DNA of 64,000 nucleotides from Lentilactobacillus farraginis DSM 18382 = JCM 14108 (GCF_000583655.1 NZ_BAKI01000011.1:1-64000); one strand, 5' to 3'. Positions 8,970 through 20,483 are shown, counted from the stretch's first letter. Numbers and translations are program-made. The notes: generated by a model from the sequence alone, not told the origin.

Positions 8970-9030
8970 ACCTAATTCGTACATTATTTTGTCCTTTTAC
9001 TTTCTATTTACAAAAGGAGGAAAGCAATTA

Positions 9031-11268
9031 ATGCTATGCCAGAATTGCCATAAGAATCCAGCAACCATTCATCTTTACACAAACGTGAATGGTCAGAAGC
9101 AAACTATTAATCTTTGTCAAAATTGCTATCAACTCCTCTCTAACAAACAACGCAACACAGGAGGTGCTCAAGATATGGCTCAAGATCCATTCGGTTTTGG
9201 TGGTTTGGATGATATTTTCCGAGCAATGCAAGGCGGAAATATGAATCCAAATCCACAACAAATTCCACCAACCCAACCCCAAGGGCCCGGTGGAAATGGC
9301 CGTGGTAACGGCAGCCGTCAAGGCGGCAACAGTCTACTCGGCCAATATGGGATTAACATGACACAAATGGCCAAAGACGGCAAAATTGATCCGGTTATCG
9401 GCCGTGACAATGAAATCCAGCGGGTCATTGAAATCCTCAATCGACGAACAAAGAACAATCCTGTTCTGATTGGTGAAGCCGGTGTTGGGAAAACAGCCGT
9501 TGTGGAAGGACTTGCTCAGGAAATTGTTTCCGGCAACGTTCCTGCCAAACTTCAAAACAAACAAATTATCAGACTTGATGTTGTTTCACTTGTTCAGGGG
9601 ACCGGAATCCGTGGTCAATTCGAACAAAGAATGCAGCAATTGATTAAAGAAGTTCAGGATAATCCGGACATCATTCTCTTCATTGATGAAATTCATGAGA
9701 TTGTGGGCGCCGGTAATGCTGAAGGCGGCATGGATGCAGGTAATGTTTTGAAGCCTGCGCTTGCCCGTGGCGAATTTCAATTAATTGGTGCCACAACTTT
9801 GAAAGAATATCGGGATATTGAAAAAGATTCCGCTCTGGCTCGACGTCTTCAACCAGTTACGGTTGATGAGCCGTCACCTGAAGAAGCCGTTAAAATCCTC
9901 AAGGGTATTCAAAAGCGTTATGAAGACTATCATCACGTTAAATACACTGATGATGCCATCAAAGCTGCTGTTAAGCTTTCGGATCGTTACATTCAAGATC
10001 GATTCCTGCCTGACAAGGCGATTGACCTTCTGGATGAGGCCGGTTCAAGAAAGAATTTAACAATTAACGCGGTTGATCCAAGAACCGTTCAAGAAAAGAT
10101 TCAAAATGCCGAAAAGCAAAAGCAGGCTGCTTTGCAAAGTGAGGACTACGAGAAAGCTGCCTACTATCGTGATCAGGTAAACAAACTTGAAAAAAATGCC
10201 AAATCAGATAGTCTTGACGCGGCAGATACGCCAAAGGTCACTTCTAAAGATATGGAAAAAATTGTCGAAGAAAAGACCGAAATCCCGGTTGGCGAACTTC
10301 AAGCCAAAGAACAAACCCAACTCAAGAATCTGGGGCCCAACCTTGAAAAACACGTCATCGGTCAAAATGAGGCTGTCGAAAAGGTGGCTCGAGCCATTCG
10401 TCGTAATCGAGTCGGCTTTAACGGTACCGGCCGACCAATTGGTTCCTTCCTGTTTGTCGGTCCAACCGGAGTTGGTAAGACTGAATTAGCCAAGCAATTG
10501 GCCCGTGAACTCTTTGGTTCCAAGGACGCCATGATTCGGTTTGATATGTCTGAGTACATGGAGCCGCATTCAGTCGCTAAATTAATCGGGTCACCTCCCG
10601 GCTATGTTGGTTACGAGGAAGCCGGTCAACTAACTGAACAAGTTCGTCGTCATCCATATAGTTTGATTCTACTGGATGAAGTTGAAAAGGCCCATCCTGA
10701 TGTCCTGCATATGTTCCTGCAAATTCTTGACGATGGTCGATTAACCGACAGTCAGGGACGAACCGTTTCATTCAAGGATACCATCATCATCATGACCAGT
10801 AACGCCGGCCAAGGGAATGCAGAAGCCAACGTTGGCTTTGGGGCCGCCGCATCCGGCAAGACGCATTCAATTATTGATAGACTTACCGACTACTTCAAAC
10901 CGGAACTTCTAAACCGATTTGACGACATTGTTGAATTCAATCCACTAAGCAAGCCGGATCTTCAAAAGATTGTTGGGTTAATGATCGATGAAGTTAATGG
11001 CATGCTCGCTTCTCAAGGATTGTTCATTAATGTCACTGACAAGGCAAAGGCCAAGTTGGTCGATCTGGGTTATAACCCACAAATGGGCGCTCGACCGCTC
11101 CGACGCGTTATTCAAGAACAAATTGAAGATAAAGTTGCCGACTACTACTTGGATCACGAAGGTGCTGCAAGATTAACTGCTGACGTTAATAATGATGGTA
11201 ATATCACCATTTCCACCGATGACAGCCATCAAGCAGACGCCTCAACGACTTCTGAGCAGACAAAGTAA
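9031..11268 (+). CDS. clpE: ATP-dependent Clp protease ATPase subunit ClpE
   Basis: The start at 9031 follows a strong AAGGAGG box (9014-9020) and gives 745 residues. The N-terminus is the ClpE-type zinc finger (MLCQNCH and LCQNCYQLL), which distinguishes it from ClpC. Two AAA+ modules follow, with Walker A motifs [15 protein letters not shown] and [15 protein letters not shown], separated by a UVR-like coiled segment ([18 protein letters not shown]). ClpE unfolds damaged proteins for ClpP and is induced by heat, consistent with the CtsR operator upstream. It is single-gene: a terminator follows directly. Confidence 0.96.
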   Translation: MLCQNCHKNPATIHLYTNVNGQKQTINLCQNCYQLLSNKQRNTGGAQDMAQDPFGFGGLDDIFRAMQGGNMNPNPQQIPPTQPQGPGGNGRGNGSRQGGNSLLGQYGINMTQMAKDGKIDPVIGRDNEIQRVIEILNRRTKNNPVLIGEAGVGKTAVVEGLAQEIVSGNVPAKLQNKQIIRLDVVSLVQGTGIRGQFEQRMQQLIKEVQDNPDIILFIDEIHEIVGAGNAEGGMDAGNVLKPALARGEFQLIGATTLKEYRDIEKDSALARRLQPVTVDEPSPEEAVKILKGIQKRYEDYHHVKYTDDAIKAAVKLSDRYIQDRFLPDKAIDLLDEAGSRKNLTINAVDPRTVQEKIQNAEKQKQAALQSEDYEKAAYYRDQVNKLEKNAKSDSLDAADTPKVTSKDMEKIVEEKTEIPVGELQAKEQTQLKNLGPNLEKHVIGQNEAVEKVARAIRRNRVGFNGTGRPIGSFLFVGPTGVGKTELAKQLARELFGSKDAMIRFDMSEYMEPHSVAKLIGSPPGYVGYEEAGQLTEQVRRHPYSLILLDEVEKAHPDVLHMFLQILDDGRLTDSQGRTVSFKDTIIIMTSNAGQGNAEANVGFGAAASGKTHSIIDRLTDYFKPELLNRFDDIVEFNPLSKPDLQKIVGLMIDEVNGMLASQGLFINVTDKAKAKLVDLGYNPQMGARPLRRVIQEQIEDKVADYYLDHEGAARLTADVNNDGNITISTDDSHQADASTTSEQTK

Positions 11269-11286
11269 TTTAGATTACCTTTAAAT

Positions 11287-11322
11287 TAAAGCACGCGGGA
11301 AAATTTTCCGCGTGCTTTTTTC
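11287..11322 (+). terminator. Rho-independent terminator of clpE
   Basis: Perfect GC-rich stem with arms AAAGCACGCGG and CCGCGTGCTTT, ending in a T-run. It begins about 20 bases after the clpE stop. Confidence 0.9.
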
Positions 11323-11417
11323 TTGGGCAAGAAACGGCTAACCTTGCCGAAAACCAATCCAGGATTACAAAAATCTCTTAAAAGTTTTTTTCAAAGTTAT
11401 GCCACCCCGGCCGGTAT

Positions 11418-11425
11418 GCTATAAT
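11418..11425 (+). promoter_or_regulatory. Extended -10 promoter of the MucBP/SH3-like gene
   Basis: TG-C-TATAAT with a perfect -10 at 11420-11425 and no strong -35. Transcription would start near 11432, which argues against the ATG at 11436 and for the ATG at 11457 as the start codon. Confidence 0.55.
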
Positions 11426-11456
11426 TTTCTTTAGAATGTTTGATGGGGGCAATTTG

Positions 11457-12566
11457 ATGACTTTCTTTAATTGGCTACAAAAACACTTACAAACAATTAC
11501 ACCGTCAATTCGGCCAAGTCAGCGAAAAAGACGCGGGCGGCATTTTGACTACCATCATCGCAAGCGGCAGTTTTTAGAAACCAATCGGACTGCCCCACTT
11601 CACCCCGATGAAACCGCGACAAGCATTTCAAAAAAAGATAAATCAGACCCGGAACCGGCTAAAATTGTTGACCCCTCGCCACTTGACAATCAGCATCAAG
11701 CTCAGGTTATCTTTAGTTACTTGGATGAAGCCGAAATTCCAATTGCTAAATCCGACATTTTTCACGGCATCGTAGGTGACAAAATTCAGTTTAAAATTCC
11801 CAGCTTTGCTGATTACTACTTAACGGCAATTGATAATTTCACTTATCAATTTGAAGCAACCAACCAAACCGTCACTTTTCGATTTGCCTTGAAAAACGGT
11901 CTCCCCGTCATGATCTATTGCTTGGATACAGATACCGGTCAGATTTTAAGATCTGTTCAGATATTAACGGGAAAGCTTGGCCATCAATACCGACTAACAG
12001 CCCCAGAAATTAAGGGCTTTCGCGTCATCAGCAGTACCGGAGCAACCTATGGCCAATTTGACCGCCAAACCCATGGCGTCATCTTTGCCTATCGCCGGAA
12101 AAATTGGGAGACCGTCCAACCAGTTGAATACTTCGTAAAGCTGAAAAATGCCCACGAAGTTTTCAATAATCCGCAAGGACAGACATTAAAAACCGGCCTA
12201 CCGGCAAACATTATTATTAAGGTCTTTGCCAGAATTGACCTGGCTGATAAATCCAGCTGGTTAAACATCGGCGGCTTTGAATGGATCCGCAATACTCATC
12301 TCGAGCCAAGCAACCCGCCGCTTCATCATTTAATCGAACAAATCACTAAAACTTCTCGAAATCCGGCCCGATTAGCCGGCACAATTAATTTTGTACCCCA
12401 TAAGGCAATTGCGATTTTTAATAAGCCCTATGGCAAAAAAACCGGCGCTTTGATGCACGGCAGCCGGGTTTCAATCACCGCAACCATTGTTGATGACCAA
12501 AACCTAATTTGGTATGAATTAGCTGATGCCGGGGTAGTTCCGAAAGCATATGTCACCGTTGATTAA
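11457..12566 (+). CDS. MucBP-like and SH3-like domain protein without export signal
   Basis: A 369-residue protein; the ATG at 11457 has a GGGGG box at proper spacing. After a very basic, low-complexity N-terminal region (to about residue 75) come two MucBP-like repeats (about 80-145 and 146-212), each with a Y/F-x-D/A core and a GxxG-Y segment, then two SH3-like modules (about 215-285 and 310-369). Such domains normally bind mucus or cell wall outside the cell. However, I see no signal peptide, membrane segment or LPXTG anchor. Either export is non-classical, or the protein is cytoplasmic. It stands alone between two terminators. Confidence 0.6.
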   Translation: MTFFNWLQKHLQTITPSIRPSQRKRRGRHFDYHHRKRQFLETNRTAPLHPDETATSISKKDKSDPEPAKIVDPSPLDNQHQAQVIFSYLDEAEIPIAKSDIFHGIVGDKIQFKIPSFADYYLTAIDNFTYQFEATNQTVTFRFALKNGLPVMIYCLDTDTGQILRSVQILTGKLGHQYRLTAPEIKGFRVISSTGATYGQFDRQTHGVIFAYRRKNWETVQPVEYFVKLKNAHEVFNNPQGQTLKTGLPANIIIKVFARIDLADKSSWLNIGGFEWIRNTHLEPSNPPLHHLIEQITKTSRNPARLAGTINFVPHKAIAIFNKPYGKKTGALMHGSRVSITATIVDDQNLIWYELADAGVVPKAYVTVD

Positions 12567-12576
12567 AATCAAAATA

Positions 12577-12621
12577 AAACGGGATTGCGGCAAAAAATAA
12601 TTTTGCCCAATCCCGTTTGTT
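12577..12621. terminator. Bidirectional terminator
   Basis: Arms AAACGGGATTG and CAATCCCGTTT with a second paired block (GGCAAAA/TTTTGCC) form a long stem between two convergent genes, with A- and T-rich flanks for both directions. Confidence 0.85.
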
Positions 12622-12688
12622 TATTTAATCTCGATTATTGCTGAGCGGCAACGGCCGCCAAAAGGCAACTTTCTGCCCCAAGCTTACA

Positions 12689-14116
12689 TTAAAGGTTTTT
12701 ATCCATATTAAACGTTAAGTTTGAAAGTGTTAAGCCCTTTTCAAATAGTTGATGAATCATTTGTTCAGTCGCTATTCTCATCATTTTGACAACTTGATGA
12801 TTTTGCTCCGTCAAATAATTTGTCAATTCTTTTCCGGTAAGCCCATTTGCCTCGTCAATTGTTGCCTGAACATGTCGGCGTAATTTTTCCTTCACATCGG
12901 TCAGAAAGTCGATATCATCCTGAATAAATTCAGAATAGTGTGATTCAACCAAGACGGACAATTTTCGATACATCCAATAAGCGCTCTTATCATCGCAGTG
13001 AAGGGGCGTTTTCTCATAGCTTTCATCAGTATCATTAGCATTGCCAAAGAATGGCACGTAAGGAGAAAAGGCTGGCACCCCAAAGTTCAACCACATAATT
13101 GCCGCACAATCGTTTGCTACGTCATTACGAATTTGCAGAACGTGCGAATTTTGCGTTCGATTCATCGAAATCGGCCTAAAAAGGGTCTTGGTTGCTTCAT
13201 TGCCCTTCCCCAACGGATCATATTCCGTTTCATTGTAATGAGAACTTAAAATATATTCAACGTCCTCAACACTAATCTTCTTATCCGTTCTGCAGATAAA
13301 CGGCAAATCCGAAGAAGTTGGCGATTGCTTGATTTCCGGATTTAAATACCGCTGACCAAACCATACCCGCGGCGTATTATAGTGCCGATCCTTTTCGTTA
13401 TCGGTTCCAAAAATCCGCCGAAAGTTAAAGCCCGTTTTACTGGTATTTAAATGATACTTGGCAACAAATTCCTGAATACCATCAGAATACATAAAATTAT
13501 CGGGGTCATCAAAGTCAACTTGTTGAATAGCAACTTGGTTGGCTGTAATGGCATAGGCGTCATCAGGAATTCTTTGCGCGACCCAGTGATGGCCGGTAAC
13601 AATTTCCATGTACCAGACTTCATCCCGATCACTGAACAAAACGCCGTTGCCCTCTGGTGAGCCATACTGCTTGATTAAATTACCAAGATATGAAACCCCT
13701 TCCCGGGCAGAATTAATATACGGCAAAACCATCGATTGGAGTGAATCCTCCGCCAGGCCATCCGCAACCAATGGATCAAAAGCCAAGGCACGTTCGTTGC
13801 CGTACACGCTTTCAGTGGCACTCATCGCAACATTTTTTTCGTTAAAACCACTTTCAGCATAAACCCCTTCTTTAGCAACGTCAGCGTTCGGCGTTAAAGA
13901 ATACCGATAACCCTTTTCAGGAAGTGGCGCGGTAAAACCGTTTTGATTAGATTTCCACGTCTCGTGACGATCCGAAACAGCCGGCTCAATATAGAATCGT
14001 TGCGGTGTCAGCGGCAGAAAGGTATCGTCATTTCTGGCAATCATCGTTGAACCGTCAATCGATGCTTTTTTACCGACCAATACTGATGTACAAGCTGACA
14101 AATGCTTCAAAGCCAT
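12689..14116 (-). CDS. pepD: Dipeptidase, peptidase family C69 (PepD type)
   Basis: A 475-residue N-terminal-nucleophile hydrolase that cleaves dipeptides inside the cell. The motif ACTSVLVGKKASIDGSTMI near the N-terminus is the family signature; Cys9 would be the nucleophile once the short leader is removed. Length is typical of lactobacillar PepD proteins. It has its own ribosome binding site GAAAGAAGAG and begins 21 bases after the prfC stop, so it may be co-transcribed with prfC. Several PepD paralogues usually exist per genome, so the exact symbol is tentative. Confidence 0.9.
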   Translation of the reverse strand: MALKHLSACTSVLVGKKASIDGSTMIARNDDTFLPLTPQRFYIEPAVSDRHETWKSNQNGFTAPLPEKGYRYSLTPNADVAKEGVYAESGFNEKNVAMSATESVYGNERALAFDPLVADGLAEDSLQSMVLPYINSAREGVSYLGNLIKQYGSPEGNGVLFSDRDEVWYMEIVTGHHWVAQRIPDDAYAITANQVAIQQVDFDDPDNFMYSDGIQEFVAKYHLNTSKTGFNFRRIFGTDNEKDRHYNTPRVWFGQRYLNPEIKQSPTSSDLPFICRTDKKISVEDVEYILSSHYNETEYDPLGKGNEATKTLFRPISMNRTQNSHVLQIRNDVANDCAAIMWLNFGVPAFSPYVPFFGNANDTDESYEKTPLHCDDKSAYWMYRKLSVLVESHYSEFIQDDIDFLTDVKEKLRRHVQATIDEANGLTGKELTNYLTEQNHQVVKMMRIATEQMIHQLFEKGLTLSNLTFNMDKNL

Positions 14117-14137
14117 AAAAAATCTCTTCTTTCAAAA

Positions 14138-15712
14138 TTATAATTTAGCAGTTAACGTAACGTCCGGATATTTTTGCTTAAACCAGCGCATCGCAAATTC
14201 ATTTTCAAATAAGAACAACGGCTGACCAGCCCGATCCTTAACCAAAAGATTTCGTGAGGAGGACATCTTTTCATCAAGTTGATCCGGTTCAACCCAACGG
14301 GCAATCTTATGCCCCATCGGTTCCATATTGACATCCGAATTATACTCATTTTTCATTCTGAATTGGAAAACTTCAAATTGCAGTTGACCAACCGCACCTA
14401 AAATGTAATCGTTTGTCGTATAAGACATGTATAATTGAACGGCGCCTTCCTGGACCAACTGATTAATCCCCTTATGAAATGATTTTTGCTTCATCACGTT
14501 TTTAGCAGAAACCCGAACAAATAATTCTGGGGTAAACTGCGGCAGTTTTTCAAATTCAACCGGTTTTTTACCGGTGTAAATTGTATCCCCAATTTGGAAA
14601 TTACCGGTATCATAAAGCCCGATAATGTCGCCAGCAACGGCCGTCTTGACGTTTTCCCGGGTATTTGCCATGAATTCGGTTACGTTGGATAACCGCAACT
14701 TTTTCTGGGTACGATACAGATTTACGTCCATTCCTTTTTCAAATTCACCCGAACAAATCCGCACAAAGGCAATTCGATCACGGTGATTTGGATTCATGTT
14801 CGCCTGAATTTTAAATACAAACCCGGAAAACTGATTTTCATCAGGTTCAACCACATCACCGGATTGGGTTTTGTGAGCACTCGGTGCCGGTGCGTACTTC
14901 AAATAGGCATCGAAGAATGTTTTAACCCCAAAGTTGACTAAGGCAGAGCCAAAGAAAACCGGCGTCAAATCACCTGTCGCAATTTTGGCCTCATCAAATT
15001 GATTTCCGGCCATATCCAATAAATCAATGCTATCGCGGGTTTCTTTAAACTGATCGTCTTCTGCCAGTTTCGGATCGTCAATCGGATTATTATCGTCATC
15101 CAGCTTAACCATCCGACTTTTTTGCGCGTGCGTGTATAACTCAACTCGATGATTATACCGATCAAAAATACCTTCAAGTGTTTTTCCCATTCCAATCGGC
15201 CAATTCATCGGATAAGCTTGAACGCCCAAAACGGTTTCCAATTCATCAATTAAATCCATCGGATCACGGCCGTCCCGATCCAGTTTATTCATAAATGTAA
15301 AAATCGGGATTCCCCGCATCTTACAAATCTGAAACAGCTTTTTTGTTTGGGGCTCAATTCCTTTAGCCGAATCAATTACCATAACGGCCGAATCCACGGC
15401 CATCAAAGTCCGATAAGTATCCTCGGAGAAATCCGCATGCCCCGGCGTATCCAAAATATTGATCCGTTTGCCGCCATAATCAAATTGCATCACGGAACTG
15501 GTTACAGAAATCCCCCGCTTTTGCTCAATTTCCATCCAATCTGATTTGGCAAAATTCCCCGTCTTTCGAGCTTTGACGGTCCCAGCCTGTCTAACAACGC
15601 CACCGAAAAGCAACAGCTGCTCGGTAATCGTCGTTTTACCGGCATCCGGATGGGAAATGATCGCAAACGTTCTTCGAGTACTGTCCCTTGTCTGTAAGTC
15701 TTGATTACTCAT
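14138..15712 (-). CDS. prfC: Peptide chain release factor 3
   Basis: A 524-residue translational GTPase that recycles release factors 1 and 2 after termination. The G-domain motifs are present: [15 protein letters not shown] (P-loop), [14 protein letters not shown] (G3) and [11 protein letters not shown] (G4). Switch-region sequence [15 protein letters not shown] is typical of RF3 and distinguishes it from EF-G. The length and the ending ([11 protein letters not shown]) match the family. The ribosome binding site GAAAGGAAG precedes the ATG. Confidence 0.96.
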   Translation of the reverse strand: MSNQDLQTRDSTRRTFAIISHPDAGKTTITEQLLLFGGVVRQAGTVKARKTGNFAKSDWMEIEQKRGISVTSSVMQFDYGGKRINILDTPGHADFSEDTYRTLMAVDSAVMVIDSAKGIEPQTKKLFQICKMRGIPIFTFMNKLDRDGRDPMDLIDELETVLGVQAYPMNWPIGMGKTLEGIFDRYNHRVELYTHAQKSRMVKLDDDNNPIDDPKLAEDDQFKETRDSIDLLDMAGNQFDEAKIATGDLTPVFFGSALVNFGVKTFFDAYLKYAPAPSAHKTQSGDVVEPDENQFSGFVFKIQANMNPNHRDRIAFVRICSGEFEKGMDVNLYRTQKKLRLSNVTEFMANTRENVKTAVAGDIIGLYDTGNFQIGDTIYTGKKPVEFEKLPQFTPELFVRVSAKNVMKQKSFHKGINQLVQEGAVQLYMSYTTNDYILGAVGQLQFEVFQFRMKNEYNSDVNMEPMGHKIARWVEPDQLDEKMSSSRNLLVKDRAGQPLFLFENEFAMRWFKQKYPDVTLTAKL

Positions 15713-15767
15713 GTTTACTTCCTTTCAAACGCAAAATAACTAACTAAGTTTAACATATTCACACAGC

Positions 15768-15803
15768 AAAAAGCCACCAACCGACTGATTGGCAGCTTGG
15801 CTT
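15768..15803 (-). terminator. Terminator downstream of the tagF-like gene
   Basis: On the minus strand the arms AGCTGCCAATC and GGTTGGTGGCT pair with a few G-U pairs around a short loop and are followed by TTTT. It sits just past the stop at 15813. Confidence 0.75.
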
Positions 15804-15812
15804 GGGCCTGAA

Positions 15813-18698
15813 TCAAACACCGCTCTCAATTTGATGCATAACGTAGTTAACCACTTTCAACGAACTTAACCCATCATTAATCGCACAGAAACGATTATAG
15901 AAATTCATAAATCGCTGATTGGCACTCATATCCGAATGCTCAAGTGCATGGTGAATTTCAGCCAGTAATTCTTTAGAATTATGGGCAATCTTTCCCGGTA
16001 AATCACGTTCATAGTTTAAATAAAAGCCCCGTAACTCTTCTTTATACAAATGGTAATCATACGGATAAAACAAAATGGGCCGCTTCAAATAGGCGTAATC
16101 GAAAAAGACGGACGAGTAATCGGTAATCAATAGATCGGAAACCAGATATAAATCACTAATATTTGGATAGTTTGAAAAATCATAGACAAAATCAGAATAA
16201 TCAGAAATATCAAGCGCATTGGAGATCAAGTAATGCATCCTTAAAATTAAAACAGTATCATCGCCGAAGGACTTGCGAAAATCATCCAACCAAATGGCAG
16301 TTCAAACGTATACTTTCCCTTTTCCGCGAATTGATTATCCCGATAAGTTGGCGCGTACATGACCACTTTCTTATCCAAAGGAATCCCCAATTTATTTTTA
16401 ATTTCCGTAATTTCATCAGGTTGGGTATTGATTAATTCATCGTTTCTGGGATAACCGATTTTAAGAATCTGGTTATTGAACCCAAAAGCCGACCTAAAAA
16501 TCTGAGTTGAATAATCATTGGGTGAAACCAGGGCGTCCCAACGGTTAGCTCCCGAACAAAGTTCTTATGATATTTGGCAGTCGTGGTCCCCGGCATCGAC
16601 ACGTTTTCGATATCCAAGCCTAATTTCTTAAGCGGGGTACCGTGCCAGGTTTGAATATAGGTAACGTAATTCGGTTTCTTGACCCACGACGGAAAGCGGG
16701 CATTACTGATCCAGAACTGGGATTTTTCCAGCAGCCGAACCCACTTTGACGTGCGTCGAATCACATAAGCAATCTGATTTTCTTTACAAAAAGCCTTTTG
16801 CGAACGATCAATTGACCAAACCATCCGAATACCGGGATACAGCGTTTGAAACAACCGATAAATGGCATATGGGCTGTCACTGACCTGACGGCCGCCAAAG
16901 CTTTCAAAAATAATGGTCGTGTTTTCATAAGGCGAATGACCTGCTTTAAACAGGAACCGCATTCTGGCCAAATTTAATTTATCCTGGACCATCCGACAAA
17001 CGTCAAGCACCCCATGGGCTTTACCACCAGCAGCAATTAATTTCTGAGGCAGCGACGCACCCTTAAACTCTTTTACCAAAATACCGTTGTCAAACCGTTT
17101 TTCAATCGTAATGACCCGATTTCCCGGTAAGTCAGCTTCAATGGACTGCCCGCTTAACGACTTGGAAATAATCAGTCGCTGAACAATTTCCCGCTCATGA
17201 AGTTCATATCTGATAAACAATTCTCCAACAGAGTCTTGTGGGATATCGGTCAGCGGAATGCCAACTTTAAACATGCCCTTAAACATTGTTTGAGAAACCG
17301 GATAGTCTAACTTACCATCGGTTGTTCGATTTTGTAGAATAATCCGTTGATTCTTAATCGGTGTGCCGTTAATTTTATTATAACCCGTAATTTCCAAGCC
17401 CGTATCCGTCAAGTTAATGGAATTGATCATAAAATCCTGATCAGACTGGTGCGTCCGAATATTAAACAGTGCCATCCCAGCGGCATCGCTATTAAACTGA
17501 TAGTAACTGGTTAATTCCAGTTGATGACGATCACTTAAGTACTCACTTTCGACTTGAACCACATTTTTAAAATCAGCCGCATTATCGATTAAAAAATCTG
17601 CCATTCAAATTCCGTTTGATCAGCTGATTCAAAATGGAACTCCTGGGCATCGATTTTTACCCGTACAATATTATGGTTCAACACCTTCGTGATGGGCTTC
17701 ATCATCGATGCCAAACTGTTTTTTTCCACGAACAGCATATAAGCATGTTCTAGTGAACTGGCAACGTCTAATAATTCAAATTCCAGAACTTGAAGCCCTT
17801 TTTTTTGATGGACTCCCGATAAGATTGCTCGCAATGTTGATTTCCCCTTAATAATTAAAGATTTGCTTTCCTGGTAAATACTTGGAAGCATCAATCACGT
17901 TATCGATATCCAAGTAAACTCGAGCACTATCCGTATTTAAATTCAGCAATACCTGATGATAAAAAGCGTTGATATCATTATAACGATGATAATCACTATA
18001 CGATGTCGCCTTTGTCACCACCGATTCACCTTTAGTTTCATAATGCGTTAGCGGATCTTCTTTTTTATTACCGGAAATTTCCGACAAGCTGCTTGGAACC
18101 GGAATTAGTGATGTTTTGGCAACGCATAGTGAATCTTTTGCTCAATCACGTAATTGCTAAAGCGAAAGACCAGTTCAGAGTTGGCATTCAACAACAGACT
18201 TTCCGTCACCAAATCATCGCTGCATCGCTCAATGCCATACAAATGATCCTGTTGATTATAATTATTAATCTGAATAATCCGACTATTTTTATCAAACAAG
18301 ATTGTATGTAACCGAACCTGATTTTTGCCGTAAAGTGTTTCCGCAACAATATTGCCGTCATGATCAACGTACCTGACCACTTTATCGTGACCGGCATGTG
18401 ATTCATAAGGTGTCAAAGCTGTCAGCTCCACCTTCAGATAATCTGTATCCGTTAACCGAACACCTGAACGATCGGCATAAACATCGCCCAAGGTAATCAC
18501 ATTGACCCCCTGCTGAAGATGCTCCCGATTTCTGATCATCTCAAACTCGCGTTGGGCTTGCCAAACTTCATCAAAGTTGGTCATCGCAAATAAAATTGCC
18601 ACTTCATAGTGGTCATTCAACAATGTCAGCAGTTGCTGCAAAAAAGTCGGCTTTCGAATACCTTGAATTGTTGTTACCAAGAAAATTGCCCGTCTCAT
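15813..18698 (-). pseudogene. tagF: TagF-like CDP-glycerol glycerophosphotransferase, five frameshifts
   Basis: The locus would encode about 960 residues but is split into six segments by frameshifts near 18110, 17875, 17592, 16550 and 16292; four need one added base and one has an extra base. When frames are joined the protein is continuous. The C-terminal third is a clear poly(glycerol phosphate) polymerase domain, with TWHGTPLKKLG, APTYRDNQF and ITDYSSVFFDYAYLKRP. The first 400 residues are unusual: a start like MRRAIFLVTTIQGIRK and a beta-rich block (VRYVDHDGNIVAETLYG) that recalls TagE/Gtf1-type proteins. The family extends wall teichoic acid from CDP-glycerol, and tagD lies just upstream. 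It has a good AGGAGG site, so it was recently functional. Confidence 0.85.
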
Positions 18699-18730
18699 TA
18701 TTTTCCTCCTAGCCCTTTACAAATCATAAT

Positions 18731-18773
18731 AAAAGGGGGCTGGTGCAAAACACCCAGTTTTGCGAACAGCCTC
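18731..18773 (-). terminator. Terminator between tagD and tagF
   Basis: Minus-strand stem with paired blocks AGGCTG/CAGCCC and CAAAAC/GTTTTG followed by CCCCCTTTTATT. It would end most tagD transcripts; no separate promoter for tagF is obvious in the remaining 30 bases, so tagF may depend on read-through. Confidence 0.7.
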
Positions 18774-18791
18774 TCTTTAGTCCGGTAACAC

Positions 18792-19202
18792 TTAGGCCTG
18801 CCAATCCTTTGAATCGGTCAAGCCCAAATCTTCCTTAATTTTGGTAGTTGAAATACCTTCTGTTCTCGGCAAATAAACAACTTCACAGTAATCCTTCAAA
18901 AAATCAAATTTACCTTTCCAGTCGTCGCCCATTACAAATACATCGATGTTTCGTTCCTGCACATCGTGGATTTTTTGATCCCAATTGGTCTCCGGAATCA
19001 CTTCATCCACATATTTAATTGCTTCTAAAATGTATTTTCGATCTTCATAGGACGTGTATGCTTTTTTACCCTTTTCAGCATTAAACTCATCAGAAGATAA
19101 GCACACAGTTAGATGATCACCAAGGGCTTTGGCCCGCTTTAACAATCTAACGTGACCCTTATGCAGCAAGTCAAATGTCCCGTAAGTAATTACTTTTTTC
19201 AT
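18792..19202 (-). CDS. tagD: Glycerol-3-phosphate cytidylyltransferase
   Basis: A 136-residue cytidylyltransferase making CDP-glycerol from CTP and glycerol 3-phosphate, the donor for poly(glycerol phosphate) wall teichoic acid. The nucleotide-binding HxGH motif is in YGTFDLLHKGHVRLL, and the second family motif RTEGISTTKI lies near residue 115. Length matches characterised TagD proteins. It is intact, unlike the tagF-like gene downstream that would use its product. Confidence 0.96.
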   Translation of the reverse strand: MKKVITYGTFDLLHKGHVRLLKRAKALGDHLTVCLSSDEFNAEKGKKAYTSYEDRKYILEAIKYVDEVIPETNWDQKIHDVQERNIDVFVMGDDWKGKFDFLKDYCEVVYLPRTEGISTTKIKEDLGLTDSKDWQA

Positions 19203-19310
19203 AAAATCTCCTACTATCTGTTACTAGAAATTAAAATAAACACAACTTAAATAGTAGCATAACCAGATTCAACGTCAACATGAATTAAGAATTATTAAAA
19301 ATAATTAACG

Positions 19311-20420
19311 TTAATCCAGCTGGTAGATATTATACAAGTGAATCAAAATGACCTTTACAATCGCGTAAAGCGGGATCGCCAAAATCATTCCCATTAAGCC
19401 GGCAATATTTCCGGCAGCCAGCAAAATAATGATAATTGTCAACGGATGAATTTGCAGTGACTTTCCAATAACATTCGGATAAACCAGATTACCGTCGATC
19501 TGCTGAACAATAACGACAATAATAACGTTGTAAACCATGCTCAGCCAGCCACCGTGGGAAAAGGACACCATTAAAGCCGGGGCAATTCCGATATATGGAC
19601 CGATGTAGGGAATGACATTACAGATACCGGCAATTACGCCAAGCAGCAGGGCATATGGCAGTCCAATAATTAAATAACCAATGGCCGTGAAAGTCCCGAC
19701 AAATAAACACTCAATCATTTGACCGGAGATATATTTTGAAATCGTTTTATTCATTGCAGACAGCAAATCCATTGTCTGCTCGCGATGCTTTTCAGGAAGT
19801 AATGCTTTGATGTTGGGGGCTAACCGGTCCCCATCTTTTAACATGTAAAAAAGAACGACCGGAACCGTAACAGCGATAATCACCGCATTGGCGGCTGCTG
19901 AAATAATACCGCCAATTCCGCTGGTTAACCCATTAAAAAAGCTGTTGGCGTAATCAGTAATATTAGTTGTGAATTTTTTTGACAATTGCGTAAAATCAAT
20001 TTTCTTTAACAGCTGCTGGGAATTCATTTCCTTTAACGTTTTTTCAAGCAGTTGCCGGCCATCATTAATAGCACCAGGAACGTTGTTGGCCAAGGTCATC
20101 AATTGATTCAACACTTTGGGAATAAAAACGGTTGCCAACAGCACAATAATGCCGATCAGCAATAAAAAGACCAACGTTACCGCCCAGGTACGGGAAAGCC
20201 GCTTTTTTCCCAACGGAATTCTGGTCAACAAGCTGACAATCGGATTCAACATGTAGTAAAGAATCCCTGCCAGTAAAACCGGAATAAAGATGGTCGAGAA
20301 AAAAATTGCAATCGGCGAAAACATAAAACTAATTTGTGTACAGCCCCAAATGATCCCAACAACAATTAAAATTTCAAGGGACCAAAACATCAGCGAGGAG
20401 CTTCTCAATTTTTTTAGCAA
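19311..20420 (-). CDS. AI-2E (PerM) family membrane protein
   Basis: A 369-residue polytopic protein with about eight membrane segments arranged as in the AI-2E/PerM family; the conserved C-terminal block GICNVIPYIGPYIGIAPA and LVYPNVIGKSLQIHP is clear. The start is a TTG with a distant AGGGGG box. Family members have been linked to autoinducer-2 export or sodium/proton exchange, but the substrate here cannot be inferred. It stands alone, with a terminator from the upstream gene before it. Confidence 0.85.
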   Translation of the reverse strand: MLKKLRSSSLMFWSLEILIVVGIIWGCTQISFMFSPIAIFFSTIFIPVLLAGILYYMLNPIVSLLTRIPLGKKRLSRTWAVTLVFLLLIGIIVLLATVFIPKVLNQLMTLANNVPGAINDGRQLLEKTLKEMNSQQLLKKIDFTQLSKKFTTNITDYANSFFNGLTSGIGGIISAAANAVIIAVTVPVVLFYMLKDGDRLAPNIKALLPEKHREQTMDLLSAMNKTISKYISGQMIECLFVGTFTAIGYLIIGLPYALLLGVIAGICNVIPYIGPYIGIAPALMVSFSHGGWLSMVYNVIIVVIVQQIDGNLVYPNVIGKSLQIHPLTIIIILLAAGNIAGLMGMILAIPLYAIVKVILIHLYNIYQLD

Positions 20421-20483
20421 TAGCAGTGTCCCCCTAACAGATTCAACTTAATTACGTCAATTGTATCATGGAAACCGATTATG

